In this document: positions 1 to 6,514 of the stretch, one piece after another | Layout of the letters: every line of letters begins with the position of its first letter | Position numbering within the stretch: position 1 is the first letter of the stretch | Virus record (IMG/VR): IMGVR_UViG_3300011258_000954 | Span: 1 to 23,230 of that record | Length of the DNA: 23,230 nucleotides | Reading direction: 5' to 3' (one strand) | Origin: a virus | The notes under the pieces: generated by a model | What the model saw: the letters and a program-made list of their open reading frames with translations, nothing else | Told to the model about the DNA's origin: nothing | The model's database searches: none | Translations under genes and position numbers: made by a program

Positions 1-303
1 ACCCACAAGTCTCGCTTCACTAAAGAAAACAAAAAGATTGAAATCAAACTTTCCTACGATAAAGGACTTGATCGGTATTATGGTTTATTAGATCTTGCCG
101 AAAAGTACAACGTTATCAAAAAAGTATCAACTCGATATGAACTGCCTGATGGTTCTAAAGTATTCGGCAAGGCAATCAACTCTGATCCTGAAAAATACTT
201 TACACCTGAACTACTTGAGCAACTAGAAGAATGTGCAGCAAAAGAGTTTATGTATGGTCGGGAAGTTGAACAGGAAGTCGAAACAGAAGATGTTACTGAT
301 TGA
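1..303 (+). CDS. uvsX: UvsX RecA-like recombinase, C-terminal part (5' truncated)
   Basis: The window opens inside a reading frame whose last 100 residues match the C-terminus of T4-like UvsX as I know it from marine myoviruses: a KSRFTKENKK stretch, then LDRYYGLLDLAEKY, KKVSTRYELPDGS and FGKAI. UvsX is the phage RecA homologue that coats ssDNA and drives strand exchange in recombination-dependent replication. The Walker motifs and N-terminus lie upstream of the window. The acidic tail (EVEQEVETEDVTD) is typical of the family. The stop codon lies inside the next gene, giving a 14-nt overlap that suggests translational coupling. The call rests on remembered family sequence, not a search. Confidence 0.88.
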   Translation, partial: THKSRFTKENKKIEIKLSYDKGLDRYYGLLDLAEKYNVIKKVSTRYELPDGSKVFGKAINSDPEKYFTPELLEQLEECAAKEFMYGREVEQEVETEDVTD

Positions 304-844
304 CGACTTCTTACCAGAGGGTGATTTTAAAGAAAAACTTTGGGATGAATCACTATGGGTAAAAAACAGTCACTGGCGATGGCAAAACATTGACGATGAC
401 CCCATAAATGTATTTGAAGAGTTCTCATCATTAGTTTGGAAACAAATATATTCAAAGCATATAGATGGTATTACTGGTTGGGAATATTGGACTAAAGCTT
501 TGAAGACTGGTGCTCAGTTGGGATTTCATCAAGATAATAATACCATTGATCCAGATGATTTAAAAGGTCATCCGCTTAAATTTGCTAAATTTAGTTTTTC
601 ATATCTAGCGCAAAAAGAATTACCAAAAGGTGGATATTTATTGTTACAAAGACAAAACGGTGAGATAGAACGAATACAACCAAAACCAAATAGATTGGTG
701 ATATTTGATTCTGAAACATTTCATACTGTTTCGTTGATAACCGAAGGAATTAGATCTTCTCTTATATCTGTAGCATGGGATGAAAAACCTTGGCACTATG
801 GAGAAGATGGTATGAATTTATTTGAAAACACTCCATATCTATAA
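290..844 (+). CDS. 2-oxoglutarate/Fe(II) oxygenase, first tandem copy
   Basis: This 184-aa protein has the double-stranded beta-helix oxygenase signature: an HxD pair (H80, D82 in LGFHQDNN), a distal His (H145 in ETFHTVS) and a downstream Arg (R155 in GIRSS) suited to binding 2-oxoglutarate. Such phage enzymes resemble small prolyl-hydroxylase-type dioxygenases; the substrate is unknown. A longer in-frame start exists at 233, but it adds 19 residues over the uvsX coding region. MLLIDDFLPEGDF at 290 aligns with the start of the next paralogue (MFIYDNLLPEGDL), so I chose 290. It overlaps uvsX by 14 nt and the next gene by 1 nt. Modification of a phage or host protein, or of DNA, are both possible. 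Confidence 0.82.
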   Translation: MLLIDDFLPEGDFKEKLWDESLWVKNSHWRWQNIDDDPINVFEEFSSLVWKQIYSKHIDGITGWEYWTKALKTGAQLGFHQDNNTIDPDDLKGHPLKFAKFSFSYLAQKELPKGGYLLLQRQNGEIERIQPKPNRLVIFDSETFHTVSLITEGIRSSLISVAWDEKPWHYGEDGMNLFENTPYL

Positions 845-1416
845 TGTTTATATACGATAACTTATTACCAGAGGGTGATCTGAAGACTTCAATGGAAAGT
901 GAAGAACTTTGGGAAGAAAATTTACCCCTATCTTGGTACAGGTGTGGACTAGAAATACAAGATTACAAAGAAGAATTTTGTAAACATGTTTGGGATAATT
1001 ATTTCTTCACACCCAAACCAGTAGAAATAGTTGGTTGGGAATACTGGAGTCATTCAATGAATGCCGAAGGTGATTATAAAGATCTAGGATTCCATAGTGA
1101 TTCTGACATAATAAATTATGGACGAGATATGTCGGAGGAAATTGAACAACAGTGGATTGCTGAGGGAAAGGCAAAAGTCTCAAAGCATGGATTTATTTAC
1201 TACGCACACAAAGAACTACCTGAAGGTGGGTATCTAGAAGTGAAACGAGAACATGGTGAGATAGAAAGAATACAACCTGTTCCAAACAGATTGATTATCT
1301 TTGATCCCTCTTGCATACATAGAGTTACAAGTGTAACAAAAGGTGTAAGAAGATCATTCGTTTGTAACTTATGGAAGATACCACCAAGATGGGTATTAGA
1401 AAAAAGGAGTTTATGA
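844..1416 (+). CDS. 2-oxoglutarate/Fe(II) oxygenase, second tandem copy
   Basis: This 190-aa paralogue of the preceding gene shares its beginning (LLPEGDLK), the GWEYWS block, the HxD motif (H84, D86 in LGFHSDSD), the KELPEGGYL and GEIERIQPVPNRLIIFD blocks, the distal His (H159) and the Arg (R169). All three metal ligands are kept, so it should be active. It carries an insertion of about 20 residues after the HxD motif (NYGRDMSEEIEQQW region) compared with the first copy, which may change substrate choice. The start overlaps the previous stop (TAATG) and the stop overlaps the next start (ATGA), so the three genes are probably translated together. Confidence 0.82.
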   Translation: MFIYDNLLPEGDLKTSMESEELWEENLPLSWYRCGLEIQDYKEEFCKHVWDNYFFTPKPVEIVGWEYWSHSMNAEGDYKDLGFHSDSDIINYGRDMSEEIEQQWIAEGKAKVSKHGFIYYAHKELPEGGYLEVKREHGEIERIQPVPNRLIIFDPSCIHRVTSVTKGVRRSFVCNLWKIPPRWVLEKRSL

Positions 1417-1745
1417 TGGAAATGGCAGCACCTGAGTTTGAATTGATTGATCATCAAGATGGCGATAATGACCATTGGTGTATTAAGATAAAAGATGGCG
1501 AGTATAAGGGACTTATCTATCAATATCAAACTGTAAGTATTACTGAGGAACAAGACGAAGACGGTGCAGTTCTAAAGTTTAAGACCGCAGTTGTATCAAA
1601 ACCAGATGATCTAAACTTGACTAATGAGAAAGATCGTAGTATAATGGGTGCTATTCTAGTGAATATACTTGATGAGCAACTTGAAAATGTAAAGGGAACA
1701 GATGAGAACGGAACATCTAATACTGAAGAATCTAATAACGGATGA
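1413..1745 (+). CDS. Small acidic protein of unknown function between the oxygenases and gp41
   Basis: This 110-aa protein starts MMEMAAPEFELIDHQDGDNDHW; the AAGGAG ribosome binding site at 1404-1409 and the ATGA overlap with the preceding stop favour 1413 (the second ATG at 1416 is the alternative) over an in-frame start at 1371. The middle looks like a compact beta-rich domain (WCIKIKDGEYKGLIYQYQTVSI, then LKFKTAVVSK), followed by a helix (MGAILVNILDEQLENV) and a polar acidic tail. I do not recognise the family. Its position, immediately before and overlapping gp41 by 44 nt, suggests a role in replication, but this is only context. Confidence 0.7.
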   Translation: MMEMAAPEFELIDHQDGDNDHWCIKIKDGEYKGLIYQYQTVSITEEQDEDGAVLKFKTAVVSKPDDLNLTNEKDRSIMGAILVNILDEQLENVKGTDENGTSNTEESNNG

Positions 1746-3096
1746 GGACTACGCAAGAAGAACTCTACCATATTTGAAAAGTGAATACTTCCAAGATGTC
1801 AATGAGCGTGTTGTTTATGAAGAAATTGATAACTTCATTGAAAAATTTAACACACTTCCTTCACGTGAAGCATTGACGATTGAACTTGATAACAGAGCAA
1901 ATCTAAACGACAATCAATTCGCAGAGATAGCAAAGTATGTAAGCGATTTAAAATCTGACGAAAAAGATGATAGAGACTGGTTGGTACAAACAACCGAGAA
2001 GTTTTGTCAAGAAAAGGCAATATACAATGCGATTATGGAGTCAATACAAATTATCGACGGAGATGGAAAGCAAGACAAAGGAGCAATCCCCTCTCTACTT
2101 AGTGACGCACTTGCTGTCTCTTTTGATCCTAATGTCGGTCACGACCTTTTTGATAACTCTGACGCTCGGTTTGACTTTTATCATCGTGTTGAAGAGCGTA
2201 TTCCTTTCGATCTGGAATATCTCAACAAGATCACTAAAGGTGGTGTTCCAAAGAAGTCATTAAACATTATCCTCGCTGGTACTGGTGTTGGTAAATCGCT
2301 AGCAATGTGTCATATGGCATCTGCTAATCTACTTGATGGCAAGAACGTGCTTTACATTACATTAGAGATGGCAGAGGAAAAGATTGCTGAACGTGTTGAC
2401 GCCAATCTTCTTAATGTTAAACTTGATGAACTCAGCGAACTTCCGAAAGACATCTACGACAAAAAGATTAATCGCGTAAAGAACAAAACAACAGGCAAAC
2501 TAATCGTCAAAGAGTATCCAACTGCCGCAGCAAATGTTGGTCACTTCCGTCATCTGATCAATGAGTTGCGTTTGAAAAAATCGTTCAAACCTGATATGAT
2601 CTATATTGATTATCTAAACATCTGTGCTTCAAGTCGTATTAAGATGGGTGGTTCGGTTAACACCTACACTTATATCAAATCTATTGCTGAAGAACTTCGT
2701 GGTCTAGCAGTGGAACAAAATGTACCGATTTGGTCTGCTACTCAAACGACTCGATCAGGTTTCAGTAACTCCGATGTCGGACTAGAGGATACCTCTGAAT
2801 CGTTTGGACTTCCTGCTACAGCAGACTTCATGCTTGCTATCATATCCACCGAAGAGCTTAATAATCTCAATCAGGTGCTTGTGAAACAGTTGAAGAATCG
2901 TTATGGTGATCCAAACAATCATAAAAGGTTTGTATTGGGTATAGATCGTGCTAAAATGCGTCTCTACGACGTCGAGCAGAGTGCTCAGGAGGATCTAATC
3001 AATGTAGACGATAATGGTCCAGTAAATACATTCGGAGACCGTGAAAGACCTCTGAAGGACTCAGGAAGGAGCAAGTTTAATACTCTAAAGGTATAA
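1702..3096 (+). CDS. 41: Replicative DNA helicase, T4 gp41-like (DnaB family)
   Basis: This 464-aa protein matches T4-like gp41, the hexameric 5'-3' helicase of the primosome. An N-terminal helical domain (ITDEDYARRTLPYLKSEYF) is followed by the RecA-like motor, with Walker A GTGVGKS at residues 193-199, a Walker B-like MIYIDYLN at 299-306, a DnaB-type SATQTTRSG at 345-353 and the conserved ESFGLPATADF. Length is normal for the family. The start at 1702 has an AAAGGGA site just upstream and lies inside the preceding gene, a 44-nt overlap. It would act with gp61 primase, encoded at 14002. The C-terminal acidic and Lys/Arg-containing tail (after about 425) looks unstructured. Confidence 0.93.
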   Translation: MRTEHLILKNLITDEDYARRTLPYLKSEYFQDVNERVVYEEIDNFIEKFNTLPSREALTIELDNRANLNDNQFAEIAKYVSDLKSDEKDDRDWLVQTTEKFCQEKAIYNAIMESIQIIDGDGKQDKGAIPSLLSDALAVSFDPNVGHDLFDNSDARFDFYHRVEERIPFDLEYLNKITKGGVPKKSLNIILAGTGVGKSLAMCHMASANLLDGKNVLYITLEMAEEKIAERVDANLLNVKLDELSELPKDIYDKKINRVKNKTTGKLIVKEYPTAAANVGHFRHLINELRLKKSFKPDMIYIDYLNICASSRIKMGGSVNTYTYIKSIAEELRGLAVEQNVPIWSATQTTRSGFSNSDVGLEDTSESFGLPATADFMLAIISTEELNNLNQVLVKQLKNRYGDPNNHKRFVLGIDRAKMRLYDVEQSAQEDLINVDDNGPVNTFGDRERPLKDSGRSKFNTLKV

Positions 3097-3129
3097 AGAG
3101 CGAAGTCTATATTCCAAAATAGTTTAAAA

Positions 3130-3196
3130 TAAATCCCCTTTGAAATTAATAACTTGCGTATCCGTTCTGTAAGTCGTTGATTTTACTGGGGATTTA
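3130..3196. repeat. Inverted repeat upstream of the early promoter
   Basis: TAAATCCCC (3130-3138) and GGGGATTTA (3188-3196) are perfect 9-bp inverted arms separated by 49 nt, in the 176-nt gap between gp41 and the next gene. The right arm ends 14 nt before the -35 box. There is no T-run straight after it, so it is not a classical terminator. It may be a transcription-end structure for the helicase operon or a promoter-proximal element. The long loop makes pairing in RNA uncertain. Confidence 0.4.
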
Positions 3197-3200
3197 GTTC

Positions 3201-3272
3201 GAAAAAAAGCTTTACTTTCTTCTCAAGATCCCGTATAATGTATGTATTGATTGAGAAAAAGGAGAGAAAATT
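3201..3272 (+). promoter_or_regulatory. Early-type sigma-70-like promoter cassette, copy 1
   Basis: An A-rich stretch leads into the -35 box TTTACT (3211-3216), then a 17-bp spacer and the -10 box TATAAT (3234-3239). The ATG of the next gene lies 34 nt after the -10 box, with an AAGGAG ribosome binding site in between. The 19 bases at 3201-3219 recur exactly at 23087-23105, and the segment after the -10 box is also nearly repeated. The form resembles T4 early promoters, which are read by unmodified host RNA polymerase. Confidence 0.82.
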
Positions 3273-3539
3273 ATGAAAATTACTACTACTGACATTGAAC
3301 TTTTTACCGCTAAAACTACCAAGATCGTTGATGATGTATTGACTGCTCGTGGTTTGACAAAAATGTACCACTCGTGTAACGCTAATGAATACAATATTAA
3401 TTGGCACTCAGGTACTATGTTTGTCAAAGGTGTAAGTTTTCCTGATATGATGACGGTTAAAGATAGCGTCGAAAAGTTTACTGATATGACGTTTTGTAGA
3501 ATTGGCAGAAGTAATGAATTTGCCATTGACTTTAAATAA
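3273..3539 (+). CDS. Small unknown protein, first gene after the early promoter
   Basis: This 88-aa protein is preceded by a strong AAGGAG site (AAAAAGGAGAG) and is the first gene behind the promoter at 3211-3239. It has an alternating helix/strand appearance: IELFTAKTTKIVDDVLTARGLTK, then YNINWHSGTMFVKGVSFP and a MMTVKDSVEKFTDMTF segment. No metal-binding or catalytic motif is visible, and there is no signal peptide or membrane segment. I do not recognise the family. Its placement suggests an early host-takeover or DNA-metabolism function, but nothing in the sequence names it. Confidence 0.75.
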   Translation: MKITTTDIELFTAKTTKIVDDVLTARGLTKMYHSCNANEYNINWHSGTMFVKGVSFPDMMTVKDSVEKFTDMTFCRIGRSNEFAIDFK

Positions 3540-3557
3540 TTGAGAGAGGTTTATATT

Positions 3558-3821
3558 ATGAAAAATTATGTAACTGGTAATACTTATAGTGGCGAAAACC
3601 TTGTGGTTCTTTTACAGACTGAATTTTCTGATCCAAACTTTCTAACATTCAAACAGGCACTTGATGCTGGTCGTGTTGTGAAAAAAGGTGAGAAGGGTAT
3701 TGGTCTGAAGCGTATTGTTACTGTTAAGAAGGTTGATAAAAAAACTGGTAAAGAAAAAGTGAAACGTGTACCAAAGTTTTTTACTGTTTTTAATCTTACT
3801 CAAACTGAGGAGTTGGCGTAA
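3558..3821 (+). CDS. ArdC N-terminal-like ssDNA-binding domain protein
   Basis: This 87-aa protein matches the pattern of the N-terminal domain of ArdC antirestriction proteins: TYSGENLVVLL near residues 9-19, then FLTFKQALDAGRVVKKGEKG at 28-47 and a C-terminal FFTVFNLTQTEEL at 74-86. In ArdC this domain binds ssDNA and is followed by a zinc metalloprotease domain; here the protein ends right after the FNLTQTE block. The start at 3558 follows a GAGAGAGG site; an in-frame TTG at 3540 is less likely. A separate metalloprotease is encoded three genes later. Antirestriction or protection of incoming DNA is the natural inference. Confidence 0.72.
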   Translation: MKNYVTGNTYSGENLVVLLQTEFSDPNFLTFKQALDAGRVVKKGEKGIGLKRIVTVKKVDKKTGKEKVKRVPKFFTVFNLTQTEELA

Positions 3822-3955
3822 TGTATAAAGTTGATTTCTATAACTTTGGATATTCAAAACATTTTGATACTCTTGAACAGGCAATTGAAAATGCTAAGTC
3901 ATCAGGATTTCAATGTACTGTTTGGTTTGCCAATGCACTCATTAGAAATTTTTAA
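3821..3955 (+). CDS. 44-aa unknown protein
   Basis: A 44-residue frame, MYKVDFYNFGYSKHFDTLEQ through NALIRNF, starts on the last base of the preceding stop (TAATG) behind a GAGGAG site at 3807-3812 and ends on the first base of the next ATG. It looks like a short beta-alpha-beta fold (VDFYNFGYSK, then a helix DTLEQAIENAKSSG, then QCTVWF). The shape and tight coupling suggest a real gene, and similar tiny proteins are common in marine myovirus early regions. Function unknown. Confidence 0.68.
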   Translation: MYKVDFYNFGYSKHFDTLEQAIENAKSSGFQCTVWFANALIRNF

Positions 3956-4098
3956 TGGTCTCCGTTGTTAACAGATTGAAGCGTCGTAATCCTTACGCAA
4001 AGGCACTATTAGATCGTCAGGGAATATATAAACAACGAGTGGAAAGGGATCGCACAAAGTACACTCGCAAAACTAAACACAAAAACAGAGAGGTGTGA
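3955..4098 (+). CDS. 47-aa very basic unknown protein
   Basis: A 47-residue frame, beginning MVSVVNRLKRRNPYAKALL and ending KHKNREV, overlaps the preceding stop by one base (TAATG). About 40 percent of residues are Arg or Lys. The RNPYAKAL block and the later KQRV...KYTRK pattern resemble a small basic family I recall in T4-like marine phages. Its charge suggests nucleic-acid binding, but no defined motif is seen. It sits in a run of coupled small genes after the early promoter. Moderate confidence that it is translated, low confidence on role. Confidence 0.62.
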   Translation: MVSVVNRLKRRNPYAKALLDRQGIYKQRVERDRTKYTRKTKHKNREV

Positions 4099-4100
4099 AA

Positions 4101-4304
4101 ATGAGTATGAAAGAAACATTAATTAACAATCTAAAAGCAAAATATATTAATCAAATCCAAATATCCAAAACAAACATCAATTTGTTTCTAGCGAGTCCAC
4201 AAGGTGTTGCTGAACATATTGATTTTTCTGAAACAGTTGAGAAGGAATTGGAAAAGATCGCTCACGCTAATGATATGCTTGAGTCAATCAATCTTTTGGA
4301 CTGA
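4101..4304 (+). CDS. 67-aa conserved-type small phage protein
   Basis: This small, mostly helical protein starts at 4101 behind a GAGAGGTG site at 4086-4093; a GTG at 4095 is an alternative start. Its central pattern, NINLFLASPQGVAEHIDF, followed by ETVEKELEKIAHANDMLESI, resembles a small family common in T4-like marine phages (an NPxGVGEH block followed by a charged helix). Function is unknown. It lies between the basic 47-aa gene and the metalloprotease gene, in the same direction, probably in the operon from the promoter at 3211-3239. Confidence 0.72.
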   Translation: MSMKETLINNLKAKYINQIQISKTNINLFLASPQGVAEHIDFSETVEKELEKIAHANDMLESINLLD

Positions 4305-4307
4305 TCG

Positions 4308-4937
4308 GTGCATGTAATCGTTAAAGGTGGGAAAAAGTATCAGCGAATATGGGTGAATGATATAACTCAGTTTTGCTTGAAGAAACTAGTCTCCACTCGG
4401 ATGTATAATTTGCTCGAAGTTACTGTAGAAATGAGAAAAGACTTGTTTCACAAAGAGGGATTATATGGCGATGCGCAACCAGATGACTGGGGAGAAGCAA
4501 GACCAAAGTTTTTTACGGTTCGCATTGATAACTCTCTTAGATTGAGACCGTTGTTACAAAGTCTATGTCATGAACTGGTTCATGTTTCGCAGTATGCTAA
4601 GAATGAGATGCGCGAGGTAACTATAAAAGGTGAGATGTGCACTCGGTTCAAGGGAAAGTATTATCCGCATGAACAAACTCCCTACTGGGAACAACCATGG
4701 GAAGTCGAAGCAAATGGTTTGGAACGTGGAATGTTTGAGATGTGGGCAACTGATCTAGGAATCTTTGATGACGAAAGAAATAACAACTGGGCATATTTGG
4801 ACGAATATCCTACTGGATACTGGGAAAAGATATGGTCGCAAGATAAAACCGAACCAAGACAGAAAAAGCTTGACTTCGGAGAGGATTTAAGCGATAATAT
4901 ATGTATGGTTAACGAAACGACTTCTGGGGCGCATTGA
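4308..4937 (+). CDS. Zinc metalloprotease-like protein (HELVH, gluzincin/SprT-like)
   Basis: This 209-aa protein carries a zincin active-site helix, LCHELVHVSQY, with H88, E89 and H92, and a downstream WEVEANG whose E134 is a fitting third zinc ligand. The layout is like SprT or related small metalloproteases. The N-terminal half is a mixed alpha/beta region and the tail (after about 180) is acidic and polar. The proposed start is GTG at 4308, because no ATG gives a full-length protein; the ribosome binding site is weak. ArdC proteins end in a zinc metalloprotease domain, and an ArdC N-terminal-like protein is encoded nearby, so the two may act together; that is inference. Confidence 0.75.
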   Translation: MHVIVKGGKKYQRIWVNDITQFCLKKLVSTRMYNLLEVTVEMRKDLFHKEGLYGDAQPDDWGEARPKFFTVRIDNSLRLRPLLQSLCHELVHVSQYAKNEMREVTIKGEMCTRFKGKYYPHEQTPYWEQPWEVEANGLERGMFEMWATDLGIFDDERNNNWAYLDEYPTGYWEKIWSQDKTEPRQKKLDFGEDLSDNICMVNETTSGAH

Positions 4938-5019
4938 CAACTCTCTCTCTCTCAAAATCAATTTGTCATGTGATAAAACGGTAATGCAAAATTATCGACC
5001 CCCACCTTATCTCCTCCTC

Positions 5020-5045
5020 GCCCCACTTCGTTGGGGCATTTTTTT
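5020..5045 (+). terminator. Rho-independent terminator after the early gene block
   Basis: GCCCCA (5020-5025) and TGGGGC (5032-5037) form a six-pair GC-rich stem with the six-base loop CTTCGT, followed by A and seven T residues (5039-5045). It lies 82 nt after the metalloprotease stop and immediately before a TATAAATA late promoter, so it separates the early and late blocks. Confidence 0.88.
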
Positions 5046-5046
5046 G

Positions 5047-5054
5047 TATAAATA
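5047..5054 (+). promoter_or_regulatory. T4-type late promoter (TATAAATA)
   Basis: An exact TATAAATA match, the T4 late -10 consensus read by the gp55 sigma factor, sits 31 nt before the ATG at 5086 and directly after the terminator. The same octamer with the same 31-nt distance occurs before the structural gene at 11532, which supports a real late promoter. Confidence 0.82.
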
Positions 5055-5085
5055 GTTGATAAACTAATAATTGTAGAGATCTGAT

Positions 5086-6513
5086 ATGACGATTAAAACA
5101 TTTAAGGAAATGCTAACTGAAGGTGCTGCTAGTAATAAAGATCTCTTCAAAAGGGATAACAGAAAAACATTCATAGATAAAGCGCAAAAAGGCGAATTGG
5201 TAGATACCAAAGGAAATAAAATTCCTAAAGTCTCATCATCTTCTGAAATCATTAAATATATGAAAGATAATGATTCGCCATCACCAGAAATGAACAAAGC
5301 GTTTCTTGATTCATATGGTAAATCTTTCACTGCTCTTAAAATAGATAAACAATTAAATGGATTTTCGCCAAGTAGTGGACGTGGCGCAGGATCAGAACCA
5401 AGTGGAGCAGAGTGGGAAGAGGTTATATGTATTGCCTATAATATGGCAAAAGGTATGACTAAAGACAAGGCGATGTCATCTGCAGGGATTTCTAATCTTA
5501 AAGAAAAATTAGAAGGATTCATACCTGTAGGATCAGAGATAGTTAAAAACGCTTTTGGTAATCCAAAAGGAACTATGGAACACTATGGGGCAGGAACAGC
5601 GAATCTTAATAAACAATGGGACAAGTGGTTTGTGCAAACCACTGGTAAACCTGCTCAAGCGTCAACTAAAACACCAAAGACTGACATGTATATTGGAGCA
5701 CAACATATAAGTTTGAAAAAGCATGGTGGTTCTCAACTTATGTCAGGTGGTAAGGCAGAAACATTAGCAACTCTTGCGTTCGCTTATGAAAACCTTTCTC
5801 CGGAAACGAAAACGAAGGCACTCGACCGAGCGTGGAGTAAACTAACAAAACAAATAGAAAAAGATTTCACTAAAATTAATTTGCCTTCAGGCGAAACAAT
5901 CGGTGGTTTGAAGAAAAAGGCAGAAACTGGCACAAAAGATAAACTTGTAAAATTAGTCAAAGAATCGCTAACAAAACAAAGCGAAATGACAAATGCTATT
6001 CGAGACATTCTTTCTACTCCCGAAGCAAAGATAGAAGTATGCAGAGAAGCAATGACTGGCAGAAGTAAATTTTCAGAAAAATTGCCTATTGCTACGCATA
6101 TGATGATATTTGGTGCAGACGGTCGTGGTGCATATAAACCTATCAATGACAAACTTGTAAACTTTTATGCGGCAAGAACTAAGTTTAACATTTCATTTAA
6201 ATCTTCAGGCGCAGGTGGACAATCATGGACTGCATTAAAAGGAATATTTAATGAACAAGTTGAAACTCCATTACTAGACGAAATTATAAACGAAGCATAT
6301 AAAGTTTGTTCGGAAGAATTACTTCAAGAGGGCATACTTTCGAATGTTGGAAATGCTTTGAAAAAAGGAGTCAATGCTGTTAAAATGCTATTAGTAAAAA
6401 TGTTAAAATTTATATGGAATAAAGTAAAGACATTGCTTGCTAGTAGTTTAGAATATGTGCAATCAATATTAGGAATTAAAATGACAGCAAATAACCCAAC
6501 TGTGGTTTGGTAA
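5086..6513 (+). CDS. Late nuclease-like protein with a capsid-targeting-like N-terminus
   Basis: This 475-aa protein begins MTIKTFKEMLTEG, very close to the T4 internal-protein capsid targeting sequence MKTYQEFIAEA, with a (L/I)xE-G site after E12. Residues about 108-225 suggest a PD-(D/E)xK nuclease-like core: an acidic helix (GAEWEEVICIAYN), then KTPKTD with D200 and HISLKKHGGSQLMSGG with S209 and K211. Two further sites, INE-A (401-404) and LQE-G (413-416), precede a hydrophobic/amphipathic tail (LLVKMLKFIWNKVKTLL). It is the first gene after the terminator and late promoter, so it is probably a virion protein. The nuclease call is tentative; the (E/D)xK position is Ser here. Confidence 0.62.
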   Translation: MTIKTFKEMLTEGAASNKDLFKRDNRKTFIDKAQKGELVDTKGNKIPKVSSSSEIIKYMKDNDSPSPEMNKAFLDSYGKSFTALKIDKQLNGFSPSSGRGAGSEPSGAEWEEVICIAYNMAKGMTKDKAMSSAGISNLKEKLEGFIPVGSEIVKNAFGNPKGTMEHYGAGTANLNKQWDKWFVQTTGKPAQASTKTPKTDMYIGAQHISLKKHGGSQLMSGGKAETLATLAFAYENLSPETKTKALDRAWSKLTKQIEKDFTKINLPSGETIGGLKKKAETGTKDKLVKLVKESLTKQSEMTNAIRDILSTPEAKIEVCREAMTGRSKFSEKLPIATHMMIFGADGRGAYKPINDKLVNFYAARTKFNISFKSSGAGGQSWTALKGIFNEQVETPLLDEIINEAYKVCSEELLQEGILSNVGNALKKGVNAVKMLLVKMLKFIWNKVKTLLASSLEYVQSILGIKMTANNPTVVW

Positions 6514-6514
6514 A

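Noticed and set aside
233-289. Longer start for the first oxygenase
   Set aside because: The extra 19 residues lie over uvsX in another frame and do not match the paralogue; the start at 290 fits better.
3097-3200. Possible tRNA or small RNA in the gap after gp41
   Set aside because: No cloverleaf arms or T-loop can be built; only the 9-bp inverted repeat is supported.
4848-4895. Possible sliding-clamp-binding motif (QKKLDFGE) in the metalloprotease tail
   Set aside because: It lacks the aromatic pair of known clamp-binding motifs.
4935-4968. CT dinucleotide run (4941-4953) flanked by TGACAA and TTGTCA, with a TTGACA -35-like box
   Set aside because: The run is short, the arms are only 6 bp and no -10 box is found at the right distance; it looks like chance in a gap.
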